The notes beneath the pieces are model-generated. The model saw only the letters and a program-made list of their open reading frames with translations, did no database searches and had not been told where the DNA came from. This document shows positions 8,204 through 18,502 of a stretch of DNA of 41,392 bases, one piece after another. Location: the NCBI GenBank assembly GCA_009781725.1, contig WQVF01000031.1:1-41392 (forward strand). Reading direction: 5' to 3'. Positions within the stretch are counted from its first letter, which is position 1. Each line of letters starts with the position of its first letter. Position numbers and translations under genes: made by a program. Source of the DNA: Defluviitaleaceae bacterium (GTDB lineage Bacteria; Bacillota; Clostridia; Lachnospirales; WQUN01).

Positions 8204-8232
8204 TTAACATACTCGTATCACTGGGGTAAAAT
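8204..8232 (+). promoter_or_regulatory. uvrA promoter
   Basis: TTAACA (8204-8209), 17-nt spacer, TAAAAT (8227-8232): 5 of 6 matches at each hexamer to a housekeeping sigma-A promoter. The transcript would carry an ~80-nt leader that includes the hairpin at 8258-8286. Confidence 0.7.
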
Positions 8233-8257
8233 ATGTTCGAAAAATATGATTAATTTT

Positions 8258-8286
8258 GCCATCCCCTGCCTACGGCGGGGGATGGC
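8258..8286 (+). other. Strong hairpin in the uvrA 5' leader
   Basis: GCCATCCCCTGCC pairs with GGCGGGGGATGGC (13 bp including one G-T wobble) around a 3-nt loop. No T run follows, so it is not a terminator. It resembles dispersed GC-rich palindromes and may be a repeat or an mRNA-stabilising stem. Confidence 0.6.
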
Positions 8287-8319
8287 AACTCAATGACATC
8301 CAAAGGAGCCTTTCCCCAC

Positions 8320-11166
8320 ATGAGCAAAGATAAAATTATTATTAAAGGTGCGCGAGATAATAACTTGAAAAATGTAAACCTGGAAATTCCTCGGAATCAA
8401 ATGGTTGTATTCACCGGTCTAAGCGGCTCGGGCAAGACTTCTCTTGCCTTTGACACGATTTATGCTGAAGGGCAACGGCGTTATGTTGAATCCCTTTCTG
8501 CCTATGCCCGGCAGTTTCTTGGCCAGATGGAAAAGCCTGATGTGGACTTTATTGAAGGCCTTAGCCCTGCCATCTCTATTGACCAAAAAACCACTAGCCA
8601 AAATCCACGATCAACCGTGGGTACCGTCACGGAGATTTACGACTACCTGCGGCTGTTATTTGCTCGGGTGGGGATTCCTCATTGTCATATTTGCGGCAAG
8701 GTTGTTGAGCGACAAACTGTGGACCAAATTGTGGATAGAATTTTGGCATTGCCTGAGGGGGCGAGGCTGCAAGTGCTTGCACCTGTGGTGCGTAGCCGTA
8801 AGGGTGAGCATACCAAGCTGCTGGATGATGCCCGCCGTTCCGGTTATGTCCGGGCGCGTATCGACGGGATAATTTACGACCTAGGCGAGGAAATTAAGCT
8901 TGAGAAAAATAAAAAGCATACCATTGATATAGTAATTGACAGGCTGGTTGCCCGTGAAGGTATACAGAAGCGGCTTTCTGAATCTATTGAAGCCGCGATG
9001 CAATTGACCGGCGGGCTGCTAGTTATGAATGTTGAAGAAAAAACCGAAAGCGGCAACATATCCGCTGACATCCCTTTTAGCCAAAACTTCTCCTGTCCGG
9101 ATTGTGGTATCAGCCTTACTGAGGTTGAGCCTCGGAGCTTTTCTTTTAACAATCCTGCCGGGGCTTGCCAAGACTGCGCCGGACTTGGAATGAAGCTGAT
9201 TTTTGATTCGGATTTGCTGGTGCCTAACCAGGCACTTACTCTTGCCCAAGGGGCGATTGCCGCCCCGGGATGGAACTCCATAAAAGACGAGAATAGCGGC
9301 GTGCGAGGCATTATGAATGCCCTGAGCGAAACCTTTGATTTCAGCCTCACCATTCCATATGAACAGCTACCCCCAAATGTCCAAGACATAATAATGAACG
9401 GCACAGATAAAAAGCTGAATATCACCTATATAGGTCAAGACGGCACCAAGCGCAGCTATCCTTACACCCATGAGGGGATTATCAACAGCCAATGGCGGCG
9501 TTATAAAGAGACTTCTTCTAATTATATGCGGTCAGAATACGAAGCCTTTATGACCAGCATCAGTTGCCCAGCCTGTACCGGGCGGCGACTCAAGCCAGAG
9601 GTCCTTGCCGTTACTATTGGGGATATGAATATCTCCCAAATTACGGATATGACCATTGGAGAAGTTCAGGATTTTTTTGCGGCTCTTGTTCTGACTGCAA
9701 CTCAGCTAATAATCGCTGGGCCTATTCTTAAAGAAATCCATGCCCGTACAGGATTTCTTATGGATGTAGGTCTGGATTATCTCACCCTTGGCCGGGCGGC
9801 AGGGTCGCTTTCCGGTGGGGAAGCCCAGCGGATTAGACTTGCAACCCAGATAGGCTCCGGCCTTGTTGGGGTGGTGTATATCCTGGATGAGCCCAGCATC
9901 GGCCTGCATCAGCGAGATAATGGGAGATTACTCAAGACTTTGCGCCATCTTACTGACATTGGCAATACCCTAATCGTGGTGGAACATGATTCCGACACCA
10001 TGCGAGCATCAGACTTTATCGTGGATATCGGCCCGGGGGCAGGGGTACATGGGGGTGAAGTGGTTTTTGCAGGGGATATAAAAGAGTTGCTTTCCTGTGA
10101 AAAATCAATTACTGGACAGTATCTAAGCGGAAAACTTAAAATCGAAACCCCGACCTCCCGCCGCAAGCCCAACTCCCGGATGCTGCGCATCATAGGTGCG
10201 GCGGAAAATAATCTTCGGGAAGTCAATGCGGATATTCCCATCGGTGTTTTCACATGTATAACCGGGGTAAGTGGCTCGGGTAAGAGCTCCCTTATAAATG
10301 AAGTACTGTACAAACGTCTTGCCCGTGACCTAAACCGCGCCAAAACCAAACCAGGCCGCCATGGAGATATTACTGGATTGGAGCATCTGGATAAAATCAT
10401 TAATATCGACCAAAGCCCAATCGGACGTACCCCCCGTAGTAATCCCGCCACTTATACCGGCTTATTTGACCTGGTGCGGGATGTTTTTGCCCAGGTACCC
10501 GAGGCCAAGGTTCGTGGATACCAAAAAGGCCGGTTCAGTTTTAATATTAAAGGAGGCCGCTGCGAGGCCTGTTCCGGTGACGGGATTATCAAAATTGAGA
10601 TGCACTTCCTGCCGGATGTATATGTGCCTTGTGAGGTCTGTCATGGCAAGCGATATAATCGGGAGACTTTGGAGGTCAAATACAAGGGCAAATCTATCTC
10701 CGATGTGCTGGATATGACGGTAGAGGATGCGCTGACTTTCTTTGAAAGCCTGCCCAGGCTCAGAGACAAGCTCCAGACCCTGTATGATGTAGGGTTGACC
10801 TACGTCAAATTGGGACAGTCCTCCACAACTCTGTCCGGTGGCGAAGCTCAACGTGTAAAGCTCGCAACGGAGCTTAGCCGCCGTGCCACCGGCAAAACCA
10901 TGTATGTACTGGACGAGCCAACCACTGGTCTACATGCCGCCGATGTCCATCGCCTGATAGAAATCCTGCAAAAGCTCACAGACTGGGGCAACACCGTGGT
11001 GGTAATCGAGCATAATTTGGATATGATAAAAACGGCGGACCATATCATCGACCTAGGCCCGGAAGGGGGTAGGGGAGGTGGGCTTGTAGTGGCCAGCGGT
11101 TCCCCAGAAGAGGTTGCGGCCTGTGAGGAATCATTTACTGGGATGTTTTTGAGAGAGGTTTTGTAG
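8320..11166 (+). CDS. uvrA: Excinuclease ABC subunit A
   Basis: 948 residues, full length. UvrA is the DNA-damage-recognising dimeric ATPase of nucleotide excision repair and works with UvrB and UvrC. The first Walker A is [14 protein letters not shown] at residues 33-46 and the second is [14 protein letters not shown]. There are two ABC signatures ([14 protein letters not shown] and [14 protein letters not shown]) with Walker [12 protein letters not shown] and [11 protein letters not shown], and the Cys pairs of the zinc modules (CHIC, CPDC...CQDC, CEAC...CEVC). I chose the ATG at 8320 because the family begins with DKIIIKGAR and AGGAG lies upstream. An ATG at 8293 adds nine residues of no family similarity. 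No uvrB or uvrC is adjacent. A LexA-like box and a good promoter lie upstream. Confidence 0.97.
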   Translation: MSKDKIIIKGARDNNLKNVNLEIPRNQMVVFTGLSGSGKTSLAFDTIYAEGQRRYVESLSAYARQFLGQMEKPDVDFIEGLSPAISIDQKTTSQNPRSTVGTVTEIYDYLRLLFARVGIPHCHICGKVVERQTVDQIVDRILALPEGARLQVLAPVVRSRKGEHTKLLDDARRSGYVRARIDGIIYDLGEEIKLEKNKKHTIDIVIDRLVAREGIQKRLSESIEAAMQLTGGLLVMNVEEKTESGNISADIPFSQNFSCPDCGISLTEVEPRSFSFNNPAGACQDCAGLGMKLIFDSDLLVPNQALTLAQGAIAAPGWNSIKDENSGVRGIMNALSETFDFSLTIPYEQLPPNVQDIIMNGTDKKLNITYIGQDGTKRSYPYTHEGIINSQWRRYKETSSNYMRSEYEAFMTSISCPACTGRRLKPEVLAVTIGDMNISQITDMTIGEVQDFFAALVLTATQLIIAGPILKEIHARTGFLMDVGLDYLTLGRAAGSLSGGEAQRIRLATQIGSGLVGVVYILDEPSIGLHQRDNGRLLKTLRHLTDIGNTLIVVEHDSDTMRASDFIVDIGPGAGVHGGEVVFAGDIKELLSCEKSITGQYLSGKLKIETPTSRRKPNSRMLRIIGAAENNLREVNADIPIGVFTCITGVSGSGKSSLINEVLYKRLARDLNRAKTKPGRHGDITGLEHLDKIINIDQSPIGRTPRSNPATYTGLFDLVRDVFAQVPEAKVRGYQKGRFSFNIKGGRCEACSGDGIIKIEMHFLPDVYVPCEVCHGKRYNRETLEVKYKGKSISDVLDMTVEDALTFFESLPRLRDKLQTLYDVGLTYVKLGQSSTTLSGGEAQRVKLATELSRRATGKTMYVLDEPTTGLHAADVHRLIEILQKLTDWGNTVVVIEHNLDMIKTADHIIDLGPEGGRGGGLVVASGSPEEVAACEESFTGMFLREVL

Positions 11167-11176
11167 GGAGTTCATT

Positions 11177-12097
11177 GTGAAAATCGTAGATAGGAATCTA
11201 ACAAAAGATGAACATAAATACATTTACGATGATTTTACGAAAATCGACATCGGAATGGGAATACCACAAGTCGAACGTAAACGCTACAGTTATATTGCTG
11301 AGAAAAACGGAGCAATAATCGGATTTGTCTCGGGACTTGCCGGCCATAAATGGCTGTCATTGACGAATATGTGGGTGAAAGCTGAGCATAGACGTAAAGG
11401 CATTGGGGCAAGACTGCTTCAAATGTTTGAGGAAAAGATTTATGCGGCAGGCATCGAGCACATCCATACTTGGATGATGAATATGCAACCTGGCAATGAA
11501 AATGATTATGTGTGGACGATTGGGGGCGGTAATGAACATTTTTATGAGAAAATGGGGTATTCCATATATACAATCATTGAGAATTTTTTTGATGTAGAGG
11601 GGATTCACCATGTTGGATATAGAAAAGATTTGTTACCGAAATCGGAAGCGGCTCTACGTGATGTCAACGATGAACACATATGTATCATGGATAGGGAAAT
11701 AGCACAGCACGAACTTGAGTTAGTTTATAAATTAATGAAACAAGAAAGTCAAAATATTTTCCCTCACAGGAATCAAGTTAAATACAGTCGAGTAATTGAA
11801 GACAATGGCGAAGTCATCGGATATGCTGCGGGATATACGAATTATAAATGGTTCATGTTGACAGATATGTGGACAAAATCGGAATACAGGCGGCAAGGAC
11901 TTGGCTCGAAGCTGCTGCTGCTATTGGAGGAACAGATTAGAAATGCTGGGATAGAACATGTTTATACATGGACTATGGGGGAAAATAACGCTCGGTATTA
12001 CGAGAGCTTAGGATATAAGTGTTTCACGGTTTTTGAGAATTCATTTGGGGTCGAGGGGATACATCATATCGGATATAGGAAGGATTTTTGTTGTTAG
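11177..12097 (+). CDS. Tandem double-GNAT acetyltransferase
   Basis: 306 residues made of two homologous GNAT domains. The first (~1-155) has the CoA loop EHRRKGIGARLL and the second (~165-306) has EYRRQGLGSKLL. Each domain ends with the near-identical block VEGIHHxGYRKD, so this is an internal duplication and not a fusion of unrelated domains. Both CoA loops are intact. The start is GTG, with GGGAG 6 nt upstream and only 10 nt after the uvrA stop, so it is probably co-transcribed with uvrA. The substrate is unknown. The HTW(M/T)M patch that follows each CoA loop region is also shared by both halves. Confidence 0.85.
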   Translation: MKIVDRNLTKDEHKYIYDDFTKIDIGMGIPQVERKRYSYIAEKNGAIIGFVSGLAGHKWLSLTNMWVKAEHRRKGIGARLLQMFEEKIYAAGIEHIHTWMMNMQPGNENDYVWTIGGGNEHFYEKMGYSIYTIIENFFDVEGIHHVGYRKDLLPKSEAALRDVNDEHICIMDREIAQHELELVYKLMKQESQNIFPHRNQVKYSRVIEDNGEVIGYAAGYTNYKWFMLTDMWTKSEYRRQGLGSKLLLLLEEQIRNAGIEHVYTWTMGENNARYYESLGYKCFTVFENSFGVEGIHHIGYRKDFCC

Positions 12098-12110
12098 CCT
12101 TGTGCCCAGG

Positions 12111-12274
12111 GGTTGCCTCGTTAAGCATTTTCTGAATAAATATGCACCACATTGTCAACATAAAAGCGTTGAGGAGCAAAGCGACGAAGCAACCCAAGCT
12201 TGGATTGCTTCGCTACGCTCGCAACGACGGTTGTTCTGCATAGATATCCATGGTTTCTGCTTAACAAGACAGCC
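12111..12274. repeat. Composite inverted repeat with GAGGAGC-AGCGACGAAGCAA core, copy 1
   Basis: The core has GAGGAGCAAAGCGACGAAGC opposed by GCTTCGCTACGCTCGCAACG, a palindrome type widespread in bacterial genomes. The outer arms, GCCTCGTTAAGCATTTTC and its imperfect complement ending in GCTTAACAAGACAGC, are shared with the copy at 22387-22554. The mobile or duplicated unit is therefore the whole ~165 bp. It fills most of the gap between the double-GNAT gene and the str operon. Confidence 0.8.
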
Positions 12275-12316
12275 CCCGTCATATAAGGATGTTTTGTAGG
12301 AAATGTAAATTTTCGC

Positions 12317-12352
12317 AAAAAATATCCGTATGTCACCATACGGATATTTTGG
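12317..12352. terminator. Bidirectional terminator-like hairpin
   Basis: A perfect 14-bp stem, AAAATATCCGTATG against CATACGGATATTTT, with loop TCAC. The T and A runs are within the stem on both strands. It probably insulates the uvrA-GNAT transcript from the str operon. Confidence 0.5.
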
Positions 12353-12453
12353 TGAAAAGCCACATGCAATCCTATGGAAGCGAGACATTATTTTGTGAAA
12401 TAATACAGTGGCCGCTGTCAATTTTCACAAAAACGCCTGTATCGTCAACTGCC

Positions 12454-12482
12454 TTGACTTCCCAGTCCTTGAGTGCTATAAT
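12454..12482 (+). promoter_or_regulatory. Promoter of the rpsL-rpsG-fusA-tuf operon
   Basis: TTGACT (12454-12459), exactly 17 nt, then TATAAT (12477-12482). This is the best sigma-A promoter in the window, as expected for ribosomal genes. The leader to the rpsL ATG is about 70 nt. Confidence 0.85.
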
Positions 12483-12560
12483 CCCTGAGTTTCGAGAGGG
12501 TGGGCTCTGGCCTGCCTTTCTTTGGGACTTTTTTTGAATTTAATCTAAAGGAGGTGAACT

Positions 12561-12977
12561 ATGAACACATTCAACCAATTGGTCAGACAAGGACGAAAAG
12601 AGAAAGTCCGTAAGTCAAAATCTCCAGTTCTTCAAAAAGGGTTAAACTCTATCAAGGACAGGGAAATAGACCGTAGCGCACCCCAAAAGCGTGGCGTTTG
12701 CACCTATGTGCGCACCAAGACCCCTAAGAAGCCTAATTCCGCTCTTAGGAAAATCGCACGTGTGCGTTTGTCCAATAAAATGGAGGCTACCTGCTACATC
12801 CCCGGTGAAGGCCACAACCTGCAAGAACACAGCGTTGTATTAATCCGAGGCGGTAAGGTCCGTGATCTCCCTGGCGTAAGATATCACATCATCCGGGGTA
12901 CACTAGACACAGCCGGCGTAGCCAACCGCAACCAAGGCCGCTCTAAGTATGGAGCGAAGAAGCCGAAAAAAGCCTAA
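12561..12977 (+). CDS. rpsL: 30S ribosomal protein S12
   Basis: 138 residues. S12 sits at the decoding centre of the 30S subunit. Diagnostic blocks are [43 protein letters not shown] and [19 protein letters not shown]. The lysines of the PKKPNS and GGKVRDLPG loops, where streptomycin-resistance substitutions usually occur, are present. Compared with the E. coli protein there is an extra segment of about 13 residues after SPVLQ ([15 protein letters not shown]) that is common in Lachnospiraceae-type S12. AAAGGAGGTG precedes the ATG. First gene of the str operon. rpoBC, often upstream in Clostridia, is not here. Confidence 0.98.
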   Translation: MNTFNQLVRQGRKEKVRKSKSPVLQKGLNSIKDREIDRSAPQKRGVCTYVRTKTPKKPNSALRKIARVRLSNKMEATCYIPGEGHNLQEHSVVLIRGGKVRDLPGVRYHIIRGTLDTAGVANRNQGRSKYGAKKPKKA

Positions 12978-13126
12978 CCAAGTAGTAGCGCAAGTACATT
13001 CGAATATATAACTTCTAACATATATATAAGCAACGTACTGGCGCGAACGTGTATAAATAATCATAGTTGATTATTTTCACATCACGAGTACCGATGAATT
13101 AATCTAGTATTAAGGAGGGAAGCCTC

Positions 13127-13597
13127 GTGCCAAGAAAAGGACATGTAGGTAAGCGCTCTGTCCTGCCCGACCCGCTGTATAACAGTAAAATAGTCACAAA
13201 GCTGATAAACGGTATTATGTTGGACGGCAGGAAGGGCGTAGCCCAAAAAATTGTGTATGGTGCCTTCGAGCAAGCAGCTGGTAAGAAAAATGCCCCTGCA
13301 ATAGAAGTCTTCGAAGAAGCACTGGGTAATATCATGCCGACTCTGGAAGTAAAAGCCCGCCGCGTAGGTGGAGCAACTTACCAGGTCCCCATGGAGATTA
13401 GGCCTGACAGACGCCAAACTTTGGCCCTGAGATGGCTGGTACTGTTTAGCCGCCAGCGTAACGAAAAACGGATGATTGACCGACTAGCCAATGAGCTGGT
13501 GGACGCAGCCAACAACACCGGCGGCGCAGTACGCAGAAAAGAAGAAATGCATAGAATGGCAGACGCCAACAAAGCGTTTGCACATTACAAGTGGTAA
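13127..13597 (+). CDS. rpsG: 30S ribosomal protein S7
   Basis: 156 residues, the standard length. S7 nucleates the 30S head by binding 16S rRNA and contacts E-site tRNA. Family blocks are [43 protein letters not shown] at the C-terminus, and [14 protein letters not shown] in the middle. The start is GTG with AAGGAGGGA upstream, 149 nt after rpsL. It is followed by two tandem 70-bp repeats before fusA. Confidence 0.98.
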   Translation: MPRKGHVGKRSVLPDPLYNSKIVTKLINGIMLDGRKGVAQKIVYGAFEQAAGKKNAPAIEVFEEALGNIMPTLEVKARRVGGATYQVPMEIRPDRRQTLALRWLVLFSRQRNEKRMIDRLANELVDAANNTGGAVRRKEEMHRMADANKAFAHYKW

Positions 13598-13604
13598 GAT
13601 GGCG

Positions 13605-13674
13605 GAAATCTTTTTGCCTTCGGCAAAAACCGCAAATTCATTTCTGAGTAGAAGCATCTCAGAAATAAATTTAC
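13605..13674 (+). repeat. 70-bp direct repeat, unit 1
   Basis: Differs by one base from unit 2 at 13681-13750 (period 76 bp). Each unit holds two hairpins: TTTTTGCC/GGCAAAAA with a 3-nt loop, and ATTTCTGAG/CTCAGAAAT with a 9-nt loop. Confidence 0.9.
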
Positions 13675-13680
13675 CGGTAT

Positions 13681-13750
13681 GAAATCTTTTTGCCTTCGGC
13701 AAAAACCGCAAATTCATTTCTGAGTAGAAACATCTCAGAAATAAATTTAC
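13681..13750 (+). repeat. 70-bp direct repeat, unit 2
   Basis: Second unit of the tandem pair, differing from unit 1 by a single A for G in the second hairpin loop. It ends 29 nt before the fusA start codon, so both hairpins lie in the rpsG-fusA intercistronic mRNA. Confidence 0.9.
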
Positions 13751-13779
13751 TGATTAGAAAGGGAATTTGGTGAATATAA

Positions 13780-15855
13780 GTGAGAGCATTCCCACTAGAA
13801 AGAACAAGAAATATAGGCATAATGGCGCATATCGACGCGGGCAAAACTACCCTCACCGAGCGTATTCTCTATTACACAGGCCGTAACTACAAGGTCGGCG
13901 AAACCCACGAGGGCACAGCCACCATGGACTGGATGGAGCAGGAGCAGGAGAGGGGCATTACAATCACTTCCGCGGCGACGACCACACAGTGGGAGGATCA
14001 TCGCATCAATATCATCGATACCCCGGGACATGTGGACTTTACCGTAGAAGTGGAACGATCTTTGCGCGTCTTAGACGGAGCCGTAGGTGTGTTCTGCGCC
14101 AAAGGAGGCGTAGAGCCCCAATCAGAGACCGTATGGCGCCAAGGAGATAAGTATGGCGTACCCCGTCTTGCCTTTGTCAACAAAATGGACATTATGGGTG
14201 CCGACTTTCAAAATGTAGTTAATATGATAAGGGAAAGATTGGGCCATAATGCCATACCGGTGCAGTTGCCCATAGGGGCGGAAAGCCAGTTTACAGGCAT
14301 TATCGACCTGATTGACATGCAAGCCTATCAATTCGAAGGGGAACATGGAACAGAAGTCGTGCCCCACCCAATCCCAAACCATATGCAATCCCAAGCTGAT
14401 GAAGCAAGGCAAGCTCTGATGGAAGCCATTGCAGAAACCAATGAGGAACTGATGGAAACCTTCTTCGCAGAAGGAGAACTCAGCATCGAAGTCATGAAAA
14501 AAGGACTGCGTGCTGCATGTATTGCCACCAGCATAATCCCGGTTTTCTGCGGCTCAGCATATAAGTTCAAGGGCGTACAAAAGCTCCTTGACGGCGTAGT
14601 GGAATATCTACCGGCTCCGACGGATATCCCCCCGATAAAAGGCATCCTGCCTGACTCGGAGGAACCGACAGAGCGCAAGTCATCAGATGAAGAGCCATTT
14701 TCAGCCTTAGCATTCAAAATCATGAACGACCCATTTGTAGGCAAGCTTGCCTTCTTTAGGGTCTACTCCGGTGTGCTTCAAGCCGGTTCCTATGTGTACA
14801 ATTCCGTCAAGGGTAAAAAGGAACGCATGGGTCGGATACTGCAAATGCATGCCAACCATAGAGAAGATGTGGACAAAGTATACGCTGGAGATATTGCCGC
14901 TGTTGTAGGGCTAAAATTTACAACTACCGGCGATACTCTCTGTGACGATAACAAAAGTGTAATACTGGAGTCCATGAACTTCCCCGAGCCGGTAATCTCC
15001 GTAGCCATCGAGCCGAAAACCAAGGCCGGCCGGGACAAAATGGGTATAGCTCTGAGCAAACTTTCAGAGGAAGACCCCACCTTCAAGACCCATACCGACA
15101 CAGAGACCGGGCAAACCATTATCTCCGGCATGGGTGAGCTTCATCTTGAGATTATCGTGGACAGACTTTTGCGTGAGTTTAAAGTAGAAGCCAATGTGGG
15201 TAAGCCCCAGGTTGCATACCGGGAAACCTTCCGCAAATCTGCCGATGTTGAAGGCAAATATGTACGTCAGTCTGGTGGCCGCGGCCAATATGGACATTGT
15301 AAAGTCCTCTTCGAGCCCATGGATGCCAACGATAAAGAAAATGTCTACGAATTTGTGGACAAAATCGTCGGTGGCGTAGTGCCCAAGGAGTATATCCCTG
15401 CCATCAACAACGGAATCCAGGAAGCAATGCAGTCGGGTATTATAGGCGGCTATCCTGTTCTAGGCATAAGAGCCACCCTATACGATGGCAGTTACCACGA
15501 TGTAGACTCATCAGAAATCGCCTTCAAGATAGCAGGCTCCATGGCTTTCAAGGAAGCCATGAAAAAGTCCGACCCTGCCCTACTAGAGCCCATAATGAAG
15601 GTGGACGTAACAGTTCCCGAAGAGTACATGGGTGATGTAATCGGCGATATCAACAGCCGCCGAGGCAGAATTGACGGCATGGAAGCCAGAAACAACGCTC
15701 AATTAATCCACGCCTATGTACCACTTGCTGAGATGTTTGGCTACGCAACAGACCTAAGGTCCAAAACTCAAGGCCGAGGCATCTACGCAATGGAAATGCA
15801 CCACTACGAGCCGGTGCCAAAGAGCGTACAGGAGAAGGCAACTTTAGCTAAGTAA
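13780..15855 (+). CDS. fusA: Elongation factor G
   Basis: 691 residues. The translocation GTPase of protein synthesis, also active in ribosome recycling. G1 is [19 protein letters not shown], switch [19 protein letters not shown]4 NKMD, and the start [18 protein letters not shown] is typical of EF-G1. Domain IV shows [21 protein letters not shown] and GRGQYGHCK. The start is GTG with only a weak GGTGA upstream. The family N-terminus fits this start, and no better in-frame codon exists. It lies behind the tandem repeats, which could tune its translation relative to rpsG. Confidence 0.98.
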   Translation: MRAFPLERTRNIGIMAHIDAGKTTLTERILYYTGRNYKVGETHEGTATMDWMEQEQERGITITSAATTTQWEDHRINIIDTPGHVDFTVEVERSLRVLDGAVGVFCAKGGVEPQSETVWRQGDKYGVPRLAFVNKMDIMGADFQNVVNMIRERLGHNAIPVQLPIGAESQFTGIIDLIDMQAYQFEGEHGTEVVPHPIPNHMQSQADEARQALMEAIAETNEELMETFFAEGELSIEVMKKGLRAACIATSIIPVFCGSAYKFKGVQKLLDGVVEYLPAPTDIPPIKGILPDSEEPTERKSSDEEPFSALAFKIMNDPFVGKLAFFRVYSGVLQAGSYVYNSVKGKKERMGRILQMHANHREDVDKVYAGDIAAVVGLKFTTTGDTLCDDNKSVILESMNFPEPVISVAIEPKTKAGRDKMGIALSKLSEEDPTFKTHTDTETGQTIISGMGELHLEIIVDRLLREFKVEANVGKPQVAYRETFRKSADVEGKYVRQSGGRGQYGHCKVLFEPMDANDKENVYEFVDKIVGGVVPKEYIPAINNGIQEAMQSGIIGGYPVLGIRATLYDGSYHDVDSSEIAFKIAGSMAFKEAMKKSDPALLEPIMKVDVTVPEEYMGDVIGDINSRRGRIDGMEARNNAQLIHAYVPLAEMFGYATDLRSKTQGRGIYAMEMHHYEPVPKSVQEKATLAK

Positions 15856-15920
15856 GACCTCTTGCAAAGCTCGGCATTCTTGATATACTGTGTAAAATCA
15901 TTCCAAGGAGGAACAGACCA

Positions 15921-17114
<1,194 letters not shown>

Positions 17115-17137
17115 TATACGTTAATATGTGGTTAAAC

Positions 17138-17174
17138 AAAGCCGCGATGGAAAATATTCCATTGCGGCTTTTTA
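17138..17174 (+). terminator. Intrinsic terminator of the str operon
   Basis: AAAGCCGCGATGGAA pairs with TTCCATTGCGGCTTT (15 bp, one G-T wobble) around a 4-nt loop and is followed by more T. It begins 23 nt after the tuf stop. Two further short hairpins follow before repeat copy b. Confidence 0.92.
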
Positions 17175-17260
17175 TATGCGAGGAAATTGCATTCGCAATT
17201 TCTCGGCGGAACATCGGAAACAAAAGTGTGCTTCGCGCATTTTGTTCTATTGCCGATAAC

Positions 17261-17364
17261 TATAGCGAATTAAATGAGAAACAGTCCAGACCGAGCCGAA
17301 AATCGTGAACGATTCTACACGTTTTCGGCGACAGGCTGGACTGATTTCGAATTAATTCGCTATA
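17261..17364 (+). repeat. TATAG-type structured repeat, copy b
   Basis: 104 bp. Stem 1 is a perfect 13 bp (TATAGCGAATTAA). Loop A is TGAGAAA opposite ATTTCGAA, stem 2 is CAGTCCAG/CTGGACTG, and loop B is GA opposite GACA. Stem 3 is CCGAAAA/TTTTCGG with a divergent apex. It lies between the tuf terminator and the next AraC-type gene, whose longer open frame runs through it. The opposite orientation to copy a argues for mobility. Confidence 0.85.
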
Positions 17365-17398
17365 CAAAAAAAGCAAAGCAAGCCGGCTTTCTTTTTTC

Positions 17399-17404
17399 TA
17401 TAAT
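17399..17404 (+). promoter_or_regulatory. -10 box of the AraC-glyoxalase gene
   Basis: TATAAT placed 19 nt before the ATG at 17424, with no recognisable -35 hexamer at 16-18 nt. Same layout as before the genes at 2491 and 19911. Confidence 0.45.
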
Positions 17405-17423
17405 ATGGCCAAGAGGTGAAGAG

Positions 17424-18224
17424 ATGGATTGGCAAGCAAAAATGAACCGTGTGGTAGATTATATTGAGGAAAATCTTACAGGGGAAGTTAAGCTGGATAT
17501 CGCCGCCAAAATACTTGGGTGTTCCGTATGGGAATTTCAACGAATGTTCTCATTCGTTGCACACACATCTTTGGGCGACTACATTCGTAGCCGAAGATTA
17601 TCTTTGGCCGTCAAAGACCTACAAACCAGCGATGAAAAAATCATTGACATTGCGTTAAGATATGGTTATGACTCTCCTGCTGCGTTTTCCCGTGCATTTA
17701 GCCGCCAGTTCGGTATAACTCCATCGTCAGCGCGCAACGAAGGGGTTACCCTTAAGCTGAATCCAAAAATCACCTTCCAATCAAATAATGAAGGGAATGA
17801 TTCTGTGAAAGAAAAAAATGGCATGCAATCCTACAGTGAGAGAGGGTATTATGTAAAAGAGAATGCCCCAATCTACTTCACCCCGGATATGGAGAAAACC
17901 TCCGCCTGGTTCCGCGATAAGCTCGGGTGGTATGGTGGTGTTGTTGCCGAAAGCAATGGCGCATATGGCTGTGTATTTGACTATCCTGGCGAGTTGATGG
18001 TTTCTGGTCTTATGCCTTTCCGAGGGATACATTTATTTAACGGCGAGGCGACACAAGGTGTCGTTGGGTTTATTCATGTGCAAGGAGTAGAGAAATTCCG
18101 CCAGTTTGTCCTTTCAAGGGGATGGAACCAGGTTTCTGAAATCGAGCCCCAGCATTGGGGTGGAAATGAATGTCAAATCACAACAATTGATGGAAGTGTT
18201 CTCAGAATCTTTGAAGTAGCATAG
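17424..18224 (+). CDS. AraC-type DNA-binding domain fused to a glyoxalase/VOC domain
   Basis: 266 residues. Residues ~1-110 are an AraC double helix-turn-helix (AAKILGCSVWEFQRMFSFV; DIALRYGYDSPAAFSRAF; FGITPSSAR). After a linker at ~125-145, a VOC-fold domain begins with KENAPIYFTPDMEKTSAWFRDKLGW and ends with ITTIDGSVLRIFEV. VOC proteins bind small molecules, often with metal ligands, so this domain probably senses a ligand in place of the GyrI domain of the two sister regulators. The ATG at 17424 is preceded by AGAGGTGA. The open frame continues upstream through repeat copy b, but that part is not coding-like. A stand-alone gene with its own short leader. Confidence 0.83.
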   Translation: MDWQAKMNRVVDYIEENLTGEVKLDIAAKILGCSVWEFQRMFSFVAHTSLGDYIRSRRLSLAVKDLQTSDEKIIDIALRYGYDSPAAFSRAFSRQFGITPSSARNEGVTLKLNPKITFQSNNEGNDSVKEKNGMQSYSERGYYVKENAPIYFTPDMEKTSAWFRDKLGWYGGVVAESNGAYGCVFDYPGELMVSGLMPFRGIHLFNGEATQGVVGFIHVQGVEKFRQFVLSRGWNQVSEIEPQHWGGNECQITTIDGSVLRIFEVA

Positions 18225-18309
18225 CTTGAGATGCGCAAGAAGGGGCATTGCGTGGTATGGGGGGAGCGTCCTCGACGCCCCGTGGTTTATCATAAAACAA
18301 AAACCGGGG

Positions 18310-18332
18310 TGTAGGGGACATCGTCCCCTACA
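18310..18332 (+). terminator. Palindromic hairpin, possible terminator of the AraC-glyoxalase gene
   Basis: TGTAGGGGAC pairs with GTCCCCTACA (10 bp, 3-nt loop), and a TTTTTG run lies 7 nt further on. Dispersed repeats of this GTAGGGGAC type are common in bacterial genomes, so it may be a repeat more than a true terminator. A similar GC-rich palindrome lies at about 18262-18283. Confidence 0.4.
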
Positions 18333-18371
18333 TTCAATTTTTGTATAAATATTCGTTAAAATGTTTGACGT

Positions 18372-18442
18372 GACAGACATCATGACGCCTGTGTCACCCA
18401 AGAAATGTAATTCTTTGGTGCCGCAGGTTCATGATGTCTGTC
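18372..18442. repeat. Long 71-nt hairpin
   Basis: A perfect 14-bp outer stem, GACAGACATCATGA against TCATGATGTCTGTC, with inner pairing CCTGTG/CGCAGG and CACCCAAGAA/TTCTTTGGTG (one mismatch). It lies between convergent genes. No second copy in the window. Confidence 0.7.
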
Positions 18443-18502
18443 CTTTTACAGGACAGCCCGGTTTTTACTGCGCATCTTGTAGATTGTCCAATGTCCGTTA
18501 TC

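Noticed and set aside
8258..8286. Strong hairpin before uvrA as a riboswitch or terminator
   Set aside because: No T run, no conserved aptamer features, and only a simple palindrome.
9909..10451. Long minus-strand frame inside uvrA
   Set aside because: uvrA is full length with all family motifs across this stretch; the opposite frame has no family resemblance.
13605..13750. Tandem repeats as a CRISPR array
   Set aside because: Only two units, separated by 6 bp, with no spacers and no cas genes.
17274..17423. Upstream extension of the AraC-glyoxalase gene
   Set aside because: The extension is the structured repeat copy b plus the -10 box; the ATG at 17424 has its own AGAGGTGA.
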